A stretch of DNA of 64,000 nt from Haloferula sp. BvORR071. GTDB taxonomy: Bacteria; Verrucomicrobiota; Verrucomicrobiia; Verrucomicrobiales; Akkermansiaceae. Each line of letters opens with the position of its first letter. Positions within the stretch are counted from its first letter, which is position 1. The DNA lies in NCBI RefSeq assembly GCF_000739615.1, contig NZ_BATP01000021.1, forward strand, positions 1-64,000. Direction: 5' to 3'. Both the position numbers and the translations under genes were made by a program. The notes below the pieces were generated by a model. That model did no database searches. It was not told where the DNA came from and worked only from the letters and a program-made list of their open reading frames with translations. This document shows, in pieces, positions 51,272 to 59,999 of the stretch.

Positions 51272-53935
51272 ATGGATACGCATATGCCTTCTCCCGAGTG
51301 CCCGCAGTGTGGCACCCCGCTTGCGCCGGGGGCCGCGCAGGGTCTCTGCCCGCGCTGCCTGATGGCCGCGGCCGCGCTGCCGAGCGAACCGGTGGTGGCG
51401 GACACCCCGCCGGAGCTGGAGCAGGTGGCGGCGGCCTTCCCGCAGTTGGAGGTGCTGGGTTTGATCGGCCGCGGCGGGATGGGATCGGTCTTCAAGGTGC
51501 GCCAGCCGAAGCTCAACCGCTTGGCTGCGCTGAAGCTGCTGCCGCACTCGCTGGCGGAGGATCCGGCCTTCGCCGGCCGCTTCGAGCGCGAGGCGCAGTT
51601 GCTGGCGCGGCTGAATCACCCGAACATCGTGGCGGTCTATGACTACGGTCTGACCGCCGGTTTCTTCTATCTGCTGATGGAGTTCGTGGATGGCGTGAAT
51701 CTGCGTCAGGCGATGCGGGCGGCACGTTTCACTCCAGCTCAGGCCTTGGGCATCGTGCCAAAGATCTGCGAGGCGCTGCAGTTCGCCCATGAGGAGGGAA
51801 TCCTCCACCGCGACATCAAGCCGGAGAATCTGCTGCTAGACGCGAAGGGGCGGGTGAAGCTCGCTGACTTCGGAATCGCCAAAATCGCCGCGGAGAGCGA
51901 GGCCGCGGGTGGCAGCGTGCCGCACATCGATCCGCTGCTGACCCAAGCTGGCAGCGCGCTCGGCACGCCTGACTATATGGCGCCGGAGCAGAGGGAGCGG
52001 CCCGGGGAGGTCGATCACCGCGCGGACATCTATTCGCTGGGCGTGGTCTTCTACGAGATCCTCACCGGGGAATTGCCGCGCCCGGGTGCTTTTGTTCCGC
52101 CCTCCGGGGTGTCGGCGGTAGGTCCGCGCGTCGATGCCATCGTACGGCAGGCACTGGAGAGCGAGCGCGAGCGGCGCCAGGCAAGCGCGGAGGAGATGAA
52201 GACACAGGTGGAGAACGCGGGCACCCGCGAGCAGGTCCCTCCACCACGGGCCACAGGCGAAACCAGCGGAGTCAAACTGGGACGGCAGAAGGTGAAATTC
52301 ACCTCGCCTCGCGAGCATCCCCGCACGGAGGGCACGGCCAACGCCGGTGCCGGTGCGAGCGTCGCCTCCAGTCTCGCGGTTCTGTTAGGTTTGGCCGGGA
52401 CCTGGAAACAACATCTCATCGAAGAGCCCGATTCCCCGAGCAAGGTTCCCGTGCGGATCACGCAAATCGGAGCTGGCGATCCCTGGCTGCGCGAGGTGCG
52501 CTGGATGACGGAAGGATCCGTCCTCGATGCCCGGGTTGAAGTGGGCGGCATCCACTTCAACGGGCCGCCATCGCAACTTTCCGGCTTGGCCATGGTCGGG
52601 GCCGGCTTCTGCTGGTTCGTATGGCTCCTCCTCAAACGCCGGGCCGGAAAGCGCCTCGACTCCTTCCTCTCGGATAGCAGCGGATCGCCGCCACTGGGCA
52701 CCATCTTCTTCGGTGTGGCGGTCTGTTCGTTCTGCCTGTGGTTGTGCTTCACACTGGCCGCGATGGCGATTGCGGTTTCTTCAGCGGCTTCGATGCGACC
52801 GCTCGGTCCCTTCTCGCTGAACGCCGTCCATTGGATCGCCATCGTGCTCGGAATCGCGTGGACCTTCCGCGCGATTTCCATTCAACCCCACAGCCCGGAA
52901 GATTCCAGAAACAGCCTGGAAGCCCCTGCCAACGCGTGGGCTAGCTGTTTGTTCCGCCTGGCGCTGTTGGTTTGCCTGCTTCCACTTCTTGCCTTAGTGA
53001 CTTTCTTCGGTCTGGCCCAGGCCTGGAAGTCGAAATCGCCCAAGCTACCGCCTGGTCTTGATACCGCGTTTGGAGAGCACTCCACCGCCACCCCCATCCC
53101 TGCTACCCCGTCTACCGTGCCGGGGGCTCCCGCCACCGACGTGCGCCTGGAGCTCATCGAGAAGACCAGCGTCACGGAGGGGGAGGACAAACGCCAGGTC
53201 CGGCAAGTCGCCATCATCGCGGAGAAGCCGGGCTATCTGCATTTCTGGATCTACGGCCGCGAGCCATTGACCGTACCGCTCCTCCCTGAGGCAGATGGCA
53301 AGGGCTATCGCCGCAACCTGTTTTACTCCGTCAACGCGGCGGAGCGCCCGGTGCTGTACTACTCGGTAATCACGGACAACACGCAGCCCAAGACCGCCGA
53401 CTCGCTGGACCTGGCGAACCTCAACATCAGCTACGAGACGATCGCCGCCGAGATGTGCCAGATTGCGGATCCCAGCGGCAAGTGCTTGCGTGGCCTGCCG
53501 CTCGATCTTCTGCTCGTCGGCAGCGCCCCCCTGCTCATCGCTGTCACGGACGACGAAAAGATGCCCGAGCCCGAGCAGCTCTATCTGCATATCTGGCACC
53601 CCACCTACTACACTGAGCCGCCGCAGCTCCCCGCGGGACTCCTTACCTCAGGCATCCGGATTGGCTATCCGATCCGCAGCGGTGAAATCCTGGTCGGCCG
53701 CATCTCGCAACGCGACGGGAGAATGATCGCCGATCTGACCTACAATTCCGCGACATATCGCGGTGCCATGGTGCCGGAGCAGATTGTGGAGCCCCAGTTT
53801 TACTGGGTCTCAAGCATCCTTTGGAACATGCACATGGTGCTGAGCAAGCAGCCCGAGGTCACCCCCTTCCTCCTGCGGCAAGTGGATGAGGACCGCCAGA
53901 AATACGAAGAGGCGCAACGAAGGCGGAACAAATGA
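51272..53935 (+). CDS. Membrane Ser/Thr protein kinase with zinc ribbon
   Basis: This is an 887-aa protein. An N-terminal zinc ribbon (Cys10, Cys13, Cys26, Cys29) is followed by a Hanks-type kinase domain at about 60-315: GRGGMGSVFKV at 66-76, ATP lysine Lys88, HRDIKPEN at 179-186, DFG at 199-201, and the APEQ activation segment end. Hydrophobic segments at about 437-455, 477-503, 520-535 and 558-582 cross the membrane. The C-terminal 300 residues (IIAEKPGYLHFWIYGREPLT, LLVGSAPLLIAVTDDEKMPE) are a probable extracytoplasmic sensor. The stop overlaps the ECF sigma start (ATGA). It probably signals to that sigma factor, by analogy with kinase-regulated ECF groups. Confidence 0.93.
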   Translation: MDTHMPSPECPQCGTPLAPGAAQGLCPRCLMAAAALPSEPVVADTPPELEQVAAAFPQLEVLGLIGRGGMGSVFKVRQPKLNRLAALKLLPHSLAEDPAFAGRFEREAQLLARLNHPNIVAVYDYGLTAGFFYLLMEFVDGVNLRQAMRAARFTPAQALGIVPKICEALQFAHEEGILHRDIKPENLLLDAKGRVKLADFGIAKIAAESEAAGGSVPHIDPLLTQAGSALGTPDYMAPEQRERPGEVDHRADIYSLGVVFYEILTGELPRPGAFVPPSGVSAVGPRVDAIVRQALESERERRQASAEEMKTQVENAGTREQVPPPRATGETSGVKLGRQKVKFTSPREHPRTEGTANAGAGASVASSLAVLLGLAGTWKQHLIEEPDSPSKVPVRITQIGAGDPWLREVRWMTEGSVLDARVEVGGIHFNGPPSQLSGLAMVGAGFCWFVWLLLKRRAGKRLDSFLSDSSGSPPLGTIFFGVAVCSFCLWLCFTLAAMAIAVSSAASMRPLGPFSLNAVHWIAIVLGIAWTFRAISIQPHSPEDSRNSLEAPANAWASCLFRLALLVCLLPLLALVTFFGLAQAWKSKSPKLPPGLDTAFGEHSTATPIPATPSTVPGAPATDVRLELIEKTSVTEGEDKRQVRQVAIIAEKPGYLHFWIYGREPLTVPLLPEADGKGYRRNLFYSVNAAERPVLYYSVITDNTQPKTADSLDLANLNISYETIAAEMCQIADPSGKCLRGLPLDLLLVGSAPLLIAVTDDEKMPEPEQLYLHIWHPTYYTEPPQLPAGLLTSGIRIGYPIRSGEILVGRISQRDGRMIADLTYNSATYRGAMVPEQIVEPQFYWVSSILWNMHMVLSKQPEVTPFLLRQVDEDRQKYEEAQRRRNK

Positions 53936-54621
53936 CCCGCTCCTTTCACACCACACGCTGGACTCTGGTCCACAATGCCCATGGCGACACCGCGGAAGCC
54001 CGCGATGCCCTGGCGCAGCTCTGCGAATTCTACTACGGCCCGGTCCTGGCCTTCCTGCGCCGCGAGGGCCGGGATGAAGACAAGGCGAAGGAACTGGCCC
54101 ACGGCTTCTTCAACAAGATCCTCGCCGGGGACTTCCTGGAAGACGCGGGCCGTGACCGCGGGCGCTTCCGCAGCTACCTGCTAGGGGCTCTCAAGCACTT
54201 CCTGATGAATTGCCGCCGCGATGAAGCGCGGGCCAAGCGCGGCGGTGAGATCGAGCATCTGCCGCTGGAGGATGATGACTGGCAGGCACCTCCCGCTTCG
54301 GATGCCTTCTTTGACCGCGAGTGGGCGCTTTCGATCGTCGAGCATGCCCTCCACACAGTAGAGCAGGAGGAAATCGCCGCGGGCAAGGCGGCTCAGTTTG
54401 CAGCGCTGAAGCCATGGCTCGATGCTGGCGGCACCGCCGGGAGCCAGGAAGACTGCGCACGAGAGCTAGGCATCAGCACTGGAGCGCTCAAGGTGGCGAT
54501 CCACCGGCTACGAAAGCGCTTTCGCGAGCTGGTGAGGCAAGAGGTCGCGGCGACGCTGCATGATCCGATAGATTTGGACGAGGAGATGCGGCATCTGGTG
54601 GAGGCGTTGGCGGCGAGGTAG
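53932..54621 (+). CDS. ECF sigma factor coupled to Ser/Thr kinase
   Basis: This is a 229-aa sigma factor of the planctomycete/verrucomicrobial type. Region 2 has RWTLVHNAHG, LAQLCEFYYGPVLAFLRREG, ELAHGFFNKILAGDFLED and GRFRSYLLGALKHFLMNC. Region 4 has SQEDCARELGISTGALKVAI and HRLRKRFRELVRQEVA. The usual acidic D-A-E-D core-binding motif of region 2.2 is replaced by DKAKELAH, which in known kinase-controlled ECF factors goes with phospho-activation. The 4-nt overlap with the kinase stop supports direct coupling. Targets are unknown; the flanking A/B gene array is a natural candidate. Confidence 0.9.
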   Translation: MTRSFHTTRWTLVHNAHGDTAEARDALAQLCEFYYGPVLAFLRREGRDEDKAKELAHGFFNKILAGDFLEDAGRDRGRFRSYLLGALKHFLMNCRRDEARAKRGGEIEHLPLEDDDWQAPPASDAFFDREWALSIVEHALHTVEQEEIAAGKAAQFAALKPWLDAGGTAGSQEDCARELGISTGALKVAIHRLRKRFRELVRQEVAATLHDPIDLDEEMRHLVEALAAR

Positions 54622-54650
54622 AGCCTCACCCCCAAACCTCTCACGTCCGC

Positions 54651-55913
54651 CTACTTCCCCAGATCTGGAAATTTCTTCAGCAGCTCCTCCCGCTTCCCCG
54701 GATCACCGATCCTCCCGAGATTCTTCTTTGCCAGATCCTTCTTTGTCGACACTTGCGCCTGCACCATGCCGGCCAGACAGGCGTCGCGCTCCAGCCCAGC
54801 GGGGAGCACCTCCAGCATTCCTGCGAGAGCTTCAGCATCCTTCTGCCCTCCACTCATTCCCCGGCCCGCCGATTCTAACAGAATCGCGCGCGCCTCCCCA
54901 TCACTAATCGCCGCCAGCGTTCCAAGAAACTCCCCGGGATTTCCGGATGCCTTTCCAGCGAGGTAGCGGACCGACTCCTGCCCTGCATCGCCCGACATCT
55001 CCTTCCAAAGGCCAAGTCGGTTCATCTCGACCAATGCCGGCATAAAGCTGGCCAGGCCATGGTCATCGTAGTTGTTGATCAGATTGGAAACCGCAAGGCC
55101 CCGCGCATCTGCCGGCAGCTCCATGATCTCGTTGAGCCGGTCCACCGGCGGAGGATAACCGATCCGCTGCTGGAGCCACGCCGCCCCTAGGCCCTCGCGC
55201 ACCCCGGGATCCGTCTCGCCTTGGAACAGCGCCTGGACATTCCCCGCCGCCAGCTCCGCCTGCCGCCGCGCGTACGATTGGTTAATCAAACCCCAACGCT
55301 GGGGATCGTCCTTGTACCAACCCAGCAGTGCATCCCGGACTTCCTTGAGCAAGGACCCATCCGCCTGGTCACAAAGAGCGTGCAAGGCCCAGCGTTTCTC
55401 GTAGGGGCTCGCTTGCGGCAGCGAAGCTAGGACAAACCCCGCTTGTCCCCCATCCCGCATCGCCGAGAACCAAGCACTGAATGCCTCCTGCCGGTTCGAG
55501 CCAAAGCGCCCGCTACGGATCCAGTCCCAGACCTGCTCCTTTTGTTTGACCATCTCCGCGACCACCTCATCGCTCGCGTGGGTGCCGAGCCCAAGTCTCG
55601 CACGCGGTCCCCACATCTGGTCCAGCAGCGCCCCCAGATCACGCCGGGCCCAGTCGCCAAGCAACTTGCCCTTGGCCCGCAAGAGCTCCTCTTCGCTGAG
55701 ACCGGCCGCGCGCGATAGCTTCCCGTAGAGCTGCGCATGACTGAGCCCGCCGCTGTCGCGCGGCACGGACTTCGCCTCACGCGCCACGCCACCACCTTGA
55801 GGCATCGCGGCTCCGCTTTTGCCAATAGCGGGCCCTTGCATCGCGGCCATGAAAACCGCGGCATGGGTCAGCACCAGCACTCCCGCGAGCAGCAGTTTGC
55901 TGGAGCGCTTCAT
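54651..55913 (-). CDS. A-type member of the paired array (pair 4)
   Basis: The start MKRSSKLLLAGVLVLTHAAV is chosen because it aligns with the other A members and overlaps the B stop by ATGA; the frame is open 35 codons further. The product has 420 aa. The membrane helix carries T-H. Shared A signatures are LLGDWARRDLGALLDQMWGP, VWDWIRSGRFGSNRQEAFSA, ALFQGETDPGVREGLGAAWL and DRLNEIMELPADARGLAVSN. The C-terminal motif is MLEVLPAGLERDACLAGMVQ. It converges on the sigma gene with a 29-nt gap. Function unknown. Confidence 0.8.
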   Translation of the reverse strand: MKRSSKLLLAGVLVLTHAAVFMAAMQGPAIGKSGAAMPQGGGVAREAKSVPRDSGGLSHAQLYGKLSRAAGLSEEELLRAKGKLLGDWARRDLGALLDQMWGPRARLGLGTHASDEVVAEMVKQKEQVWDWIRSGRFGSNRQEAFSAWFSAMRDGGQAGFVLASLPQASPYEKRWALHALCDQADGSLLKEVRDALLGWYKDDPQRWGLINQSYARRQAELAAGNVQALFQGETDPGVREGLGAAWLQQRIGYPPPVDRLNEIMELPADARGLAVSNLINNYDDHGLASFMPALVEMNRLGLWKEMSGDAGQESVRYLAGKASGNPGEFLGTLAAISDGEARAILLESAGRGMSGGQKDAEALAGMLEVLPAGLERDACLAGMVQAQVSTKKDLAKKNLGRIGDPGKREELLKKFPDLGK

Positions 55914-57280
55914 CGGCGGGCCTCCTCCTTCGAAATCTTTTCCAGCAGCGAGTCCCTCAAGGGGCTGGCGTGCAAGCGCTCCACCGCCGCCTTGCAATTC
56001 TCGGGATCCCGCTCCCACCAGCTTTCAAGCTGCACTAGCATTGCGTTTTTCAAGCCGCTAGCCTCCGCATCCTTGGCGGACATGGATCCCGCGAGGTCGA
56101 GATACTCCTCGAAGCTCGCAGCCCTCACCTCCTTCTCCAGCATCGCTTTCGCCACCGGCTGCCAATCGGCCTGGCCTGCTTGCAACCAGTTCAGCGCCGC
56201 GGGCGCATCAAGCGGGAAAAGCTTCGCAAAAAGATAGCTCCTGAGTTGCGGCTCGACCGCCTCGCTGCCCGGCACGCCGGCCTTCAGCTTCCCGTATATC
56301 TCGTCCGCATCCAGCCTCGCCCCCTTGAAATCCTTATACCAATCGCTCAAGTCTGGAAGCGCCTCCGCCATGCTCCGATCGAGATCCTCCCGATCCTTGC
56401 TCTCGCGGATGCGCTCCGCGAGCGGAAGCGACTCCACACGCCATTTCTCCGCATTCTCCCCCACCTTCTCGTCAAAGGCCTTCACCGCAGCTTCCGGGAA
56501 TCCGGCAGCATGTACAGCCTCGCTTAGATCGCCCGCATGCTCCGTGCTGGCGATATTCGACAAGAATTCATACATCCCCCGCTCGTCCATCATGGCACGC
56601 AAGGCGGGCAAGTGCGGCGCCAAACCCTCCGCCGAGCGAATCCCATAACGGATCACGTCGTAGCGGTTGTTCCCTTGGCTCAATCCGCCGGCCAAGGCCA
56701 CCACCTGATCCAGTCCTTTCTTCTGCGCGGCAAAGAGCGCGGGCATTAAGATACTGTGTCCCACCTCGGGATCCTCAACCATCAGCCGGTCCAAGTCCGC
56801 CGTGCTCCGGCGGTCGAGGAAGTAGCGCTCGCTGATATTGAAGGTGCTCAATGAGCCACCCCGCTCTTGCTCCCAGCTCATGTGCCAACGCAAGGCCGCC
56901 AGCGGATCGCGCATCAGCCACACCGCGTAGGCCGCTTCCACTTCCATTCCGGGATACTTGTCCTTGTCCGTGCTGCTGCCCGCCTTCACGAGCGCGGCCA
57001 CATCCGTATCCGCCGGGATCGCTTCCACCATCCTCGCGAATTTTTCCTCATACTCGCGCTGCGCCTTCTCACTGGCCTCCGGCGATTCTTCCTCTTCTTC
57101 CTCCGCCGGATCACGGGGGATGCGGACGATGAACTGGCCCAATTCCAGCCGCCTCGGTGGCTCCGTCACCGCGGCAATGGCTGTAGGCGCCACAACCTCC
57201 TTCCCGCGCAATGCAAGCCCCAAGCCCAGCGCCACGCCGTGACTGGCGATGAGCATCAAGATGAAGCGTCCGCGGGTCAC
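55910..57280 (-). CDS. B-type member of the paired array (pair 4)
   Basis: The GTG start (TRGRFILMLIASHGVALGLG follows) is preferred because it aligns with the other B starts; an ATG 20 codons upstream (57340), 4 nt after the previous stop, is the alternative. The product has 456 aa. The membrane helix carries S-H. The acidic linker (EEEEEESPEASEKAQREYEE-like) is followed by AAYAVWLMRDPLAALRWHMS, a middle helical block, WYKDFKGARLDADEIYGKLK, LDAPAALNWLQAGQADWQPV and the final WERDPENCKAAVERLHASPL. Full-length B architecture. Confidence 0.78.
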   Translation of the reverse strand: MTRGRFILMLIASHGVALGLGLALRGKEVVAPTAIAAVTEPPRRLELGQFIVRIPRDPAEEEEEESPEASEKAQREYEEKFARMVEAIPADTDVAALVKAGSSTDKDKYPGMEVEAAYAVWLMRDPLAALRWHMSWEQERGGSLSTFNISERYFLDRRSTADLDRLMVEDPEVGHSILMPALFAAQKKGLDQVVALAGGLSQGNNRYDVIRYGIRSAEGLAPHLPALRAMMDERGMYEFLSNIASTEHAGDLSEAVHAAGFPEAAVKAFDEKVGENAEKWRVESLPLAERIRESKDREDLDRSMAEALPDLSDWYKDFKGARLDADEIYGKLKAGVPGSEAVEPQLRSYLFAKLFPLDAPAALNWLQAGQADWQPVAKAMLEKEVRAASFEEYLDLAGSMSAKDAEASGLKNAMLVQLESWWERDPENCKAAVERLHASPLRDSLLEKISKEEARR

Positions 57281-57344
57281 GATATCAAAAGCTCTAAGAT
57301 CACGGCGGGTGGAAAGCAGAAATACCGCATGCCCAGGCATCCAT

Positions 57345-58613
57345 TCACTCGGCCAGTTTGGGCATCTCCCGCAGGAGCCGCTGCCTCAATGCTTCATTCC
57401 CGATATTCTCCCAGCCTTGCCGCGCCGCGTCCGGGTTCTTCTTCCAAAGTGCACTCACCATCCCCGCGAGGCAGGCATCGCGCTCCGCGCCCTGCGGCAA
57501 TGACTCCAAGCGGCTGAATGGATCTCCTGCTCCCTCCGCCCCTGCGATCCCCCTGCCTGCCGCCTCTAACAACTTCCCCCGGGCTCCGGCATCACTGACA
57601 GCCGCCAGCGCGGGCAGCAGGCCATCGCGGGAAGCAGAAGGAGGCTGCGCCAGAATGGCCGCGACCAAGCGCTGGCAGCCCTCACCCGCAAGCACACTCC
57701 ACATGCCGTGGCGCTCCAGTTCCGCCAAAGTTTCACTTACACCCTCCACCCCGCTCCTTCTGAAATCCGGAATCACCTCGGCTGCCGCAGCTTCACGCAC
57801 ATCCTCCGGCAACTCCAACAATCTCACCAGACGATCGACCCGCGGCGGGAAATTCACGCGATTTTGAAACCATGCCTTCGCCAGCTCTGCACGGAATCCC
57901 TCGTCTTTCTCATCCTTGAACAAGGCCGCCGCATCATCGCCCGCCCATGTCGCGGTTCGCCGGGCATACTCGATCACCGTGCGCTCATAGTTGGGATCGC
58001 CCGGGCTCCAGTTCGCCAGCTCGGCCCGAACCGCGCGCAGGTCCGCGGGACTCCCTTCGTATGCAAGAGAACCCACCGCCTCGCGGCGCTCCGCAGGTGT
58101 AGCGGCATCCAGCGATGCCAGGATCAACTCGCTCTGGCCGCTCTTCAGCATGGCCCGCTGCCAAACGCCATACATCAGACCGCGATTCGACCCGAATGCG
58201 CCATCACGGATCCATGCCAGCACCTCGTGCGGCTGCTTGGCGATAAACTCATCGTAGTCGTTCGTCGGGAAGAAGCGGCACATCGTCGCCGGTGCTTGCG
58301 GGCTGTAGATCAATTCAAGCACGGCGGGCAGGTCCTTTTGCGCCCAATCCTTGAGCAACTTGCTGCGACTCTTCTCGAAATCCTCACGACTCAGGTCCGC
58401 CTCTAGCAACTTTTGCCAGAGCCGCGCATGCTGCGTCCTTTCACCTGCCGTCCTGGTTTCGGCTTTCCCTGCGTGTCCGGCGCTTATCGTGGAGATTCCA
58501 TCCGCCGCATTCTCCGCGATGCCCGATCCATCCTCGCGATGCCCAAGCAGGAAGAGCCCGAGATGAGTTCCCAGCAGCAGCGTCACCAGGGCCATGCGCT
58601 TGCTCCCACTCAT
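57345..58613 (-). CDS. A-type member of the paired array (pair 3)
   Basis: This is a 422-aa protein whose ATG overlaps the B stop (58610-58613). The N-terminal helix is MALVTLLLGTHLGLFLLGHR, with T-H. Signatures are HARLWQKLLEADLSREDFEK, LLKDWAQKDLPAVLELIYSP, VLAWIRDGAFGSNRGLMYGV, ALFKDEKDEGFRAELAKAWF and LELPEDVREAAAAEVIPDF. The end, RLESLPQGAERDACLAGMVS, matches the other A members. Closest in form to pairs 1 and 2. Confidence 0.82.
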   Translation of the reverse strand: MSGSKRMALVTLLLGTHLGLFLLGHREDGSGIAENAADGISTISAGHAGKAETRTAGERTQHARLWQKLLEADLSREDFEKSRSKLLKDWAQKDLPAVLELIYSPQAPATMCRFFPTNDYDEFIAKQPHEVLAWIRDGAFGSNRGLMYGVWQRAMLKSGQSELILASLDAATPAERREAVGSLAYEGSPADLRAVRAELANWSPGDPNYERTVIEYARRTATWAGDDAAALFKDEKDEGFRAELAKAWFQNRVNFPPRVDRLVRLLELPEDVREAAAAEVIPDFRRSGVEGVSETLAELERHGMWSVLAGEGCQRLVAAILAQPPSASRDGLLPALAAVSDAGARGKLLEAAGRGIAGAEGAGDPFSRLESLPQGAERDACLAGMVSALWKKNPDAARQGWENIGNEALRQRLLREMPKLAE

Positions 58614-59992
58614 CGCTTGCCTCCCTTCCTTTTCATCTCCTCCTGCTTCTGCCGCTCTTTCAAGAGCTCATGCTCAACCTCCTGCTTCAAGGGGCCATCC
58701 GGCAATCGTCGCGCCGCTGCGGCAGCGCTTTCAAAATCGCGTCCTGCCCAGCTTCCGTAGCGGCTGACCAGCCCGCCCTTCACCCCGCTGGCCGCCATCT
58801 CATCATCCGACATCGTGCCAGCGGCCGCTTCCAATACTTCAAGGCTAGGACCCTCTTCCCACAAGGCATCTTGCACCGCCGCTTGCCAAGCCCCGGCATC
58901 ACCCGGCACTTGCCGCCGCCACTGGATTGCCGCCGCCGGGTTCATGGCGAAGAGTTGCTGAAAGGCGAAGCTGTCCAAGGTGGCGTCCAACTTGCCACCA
59001 CCCACCGCCGTTTGGAGCCGTTCCATCACCTCATCCGCACTCATTCGCGAATCACCGAAATCGCGGCACCAGTCATCGAATTCAGGCACGCCTTCATTCA
59101 AGGCGTAGCCGATCTGAGTGGCATCTCCCGCATTGGCCCGGATCTTCTCCAGCAGCGGTAGAGCTTTCACACGCTGCTCCTCGGCTTCAGCAGCTGCCCA
59201 ACTCTCAAACTGCGTGAGCGACTCCTCGGGAAAGCCCGCCGCCGTCAGAGCCGGGAGCAACTCGCCCGCCTTCTCCAGACGCGACAGGCGTTGCAGGAAC
59301 CTACCCACGCCGGCTTCATTCAGCAGGCTTCGGATCGCCGGCAAATGAGCAGCCAAACCCTCCGTCGAGCGCAGCCCGAAGGAGATCATTTCGTTGCGGT
59401 CCTCCGCCCGGCTCATGCCCCCGGCCATCGCCATCACCGTGTCGATCCCCTTGAAGTGGGCAGCCAACGCCGCGGCATAAAACAAGGTCCTGCCTGACTC
59501 ATCCGCACCCATGATCGCGCGGTCCAACTCTGCCGGCGAATGATTCAGAGCGAAGTACTGCAAGCTCTTGTCAAAGGCGGAAGTCATGGTCCGGCGTCCG
59601 AGCGCCCACTCCCGCCGCCATGCGAGCGCCGCCACGGGGTCGCGGTCCAGCCACGCGGCAAATGCCACTTCCGCCTCATCCGTGACATCCCCTTCCGGAT
59701 CCGGAGCACCAGCCTTCACGATCGCCGCCACATCTGCATCCGTTGGCACCGCGGCCACCTTCTGCGCAAAGATCTCTTCATGGCTCGGTCCCTGCCTCGG
59801 CCTGTCGCCATCGCTCTCCGGCTTGGTGCGGACAATGAAGTCTGCCAGCTTGAGCTTATCCTCCGGCTCGCGCTTCGCGGGCTGAATGACTGCGGCAGTC
59901 ACATTCGGCTTGGGGCGCGTGGCCATCCCGAGGCCCAGCGCCAGCAAGTGGCTCGCGACGAACGCCGGCATCCATTTCATCCTGCGACTCAT
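58610..59992 (-). CDS. B-type member of the paired array (pair 3)
   Basis: This is a 460-aa full-length B protein. The membrane helix MKWMPAFVASHLLALGLGMA carries S-H. DEAEVAFAAWLDRDPVAALA, a middle block (TMAGGMS-like VMAMAGGMSRAEDRNEMISF), WCRDFGDSRMSADEVMERLQ, NPAAAIQWRRQVPGDAGAWQ and the C-terminal RDFESAAAAARRLPDGPLKQ follow. It lies 7 nt downstream of the pair 2 A gene. The C-terminus is basic (KERQKQEEMKRKGGKR). Confidence 0.82.
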   Translation of the reverse strand: MSRRMKWMPAFVASHLLALGLGMATRPKPNVTAAVIQPAKREPEDKLKLADFIVRTKPESDGDRPRQGPSHEEIFAQKVAAVPTDADVAAIVKAGAPDPEGDVTDEAEVAFAAWLDRDPVAALAWRREWALGRRTMTSAFDKSLQYFALNHSPAELDRAIMGADESGRTLFYAAALAAHFKGIDTVMAMAGGMSRAEDRNEMISFGLRSTEGLAAHLPAIRSLLNEAGVGRFLQRLSRLEKAGELLPALTAAGFPEESLTQFESWAAAEAEEQRVKALPLLEKIRANAGDATQIGYALNEGVPEFDDWCRDFGDSRMSADEVMERLQTAVGGGKLDATLDSFAFQQLFAMNPAAAIQWRRQVPGDAGAWQAAVQDALWEEGPSLEVLEAAAGTMSDDEMAASGVKGGLVSRYGSWAGRDFESAAAAARRLPDGPLKQEVEHELLKERQKQEEMKRKGGKR

Positions 59993-59999
59993 GGTTCTT

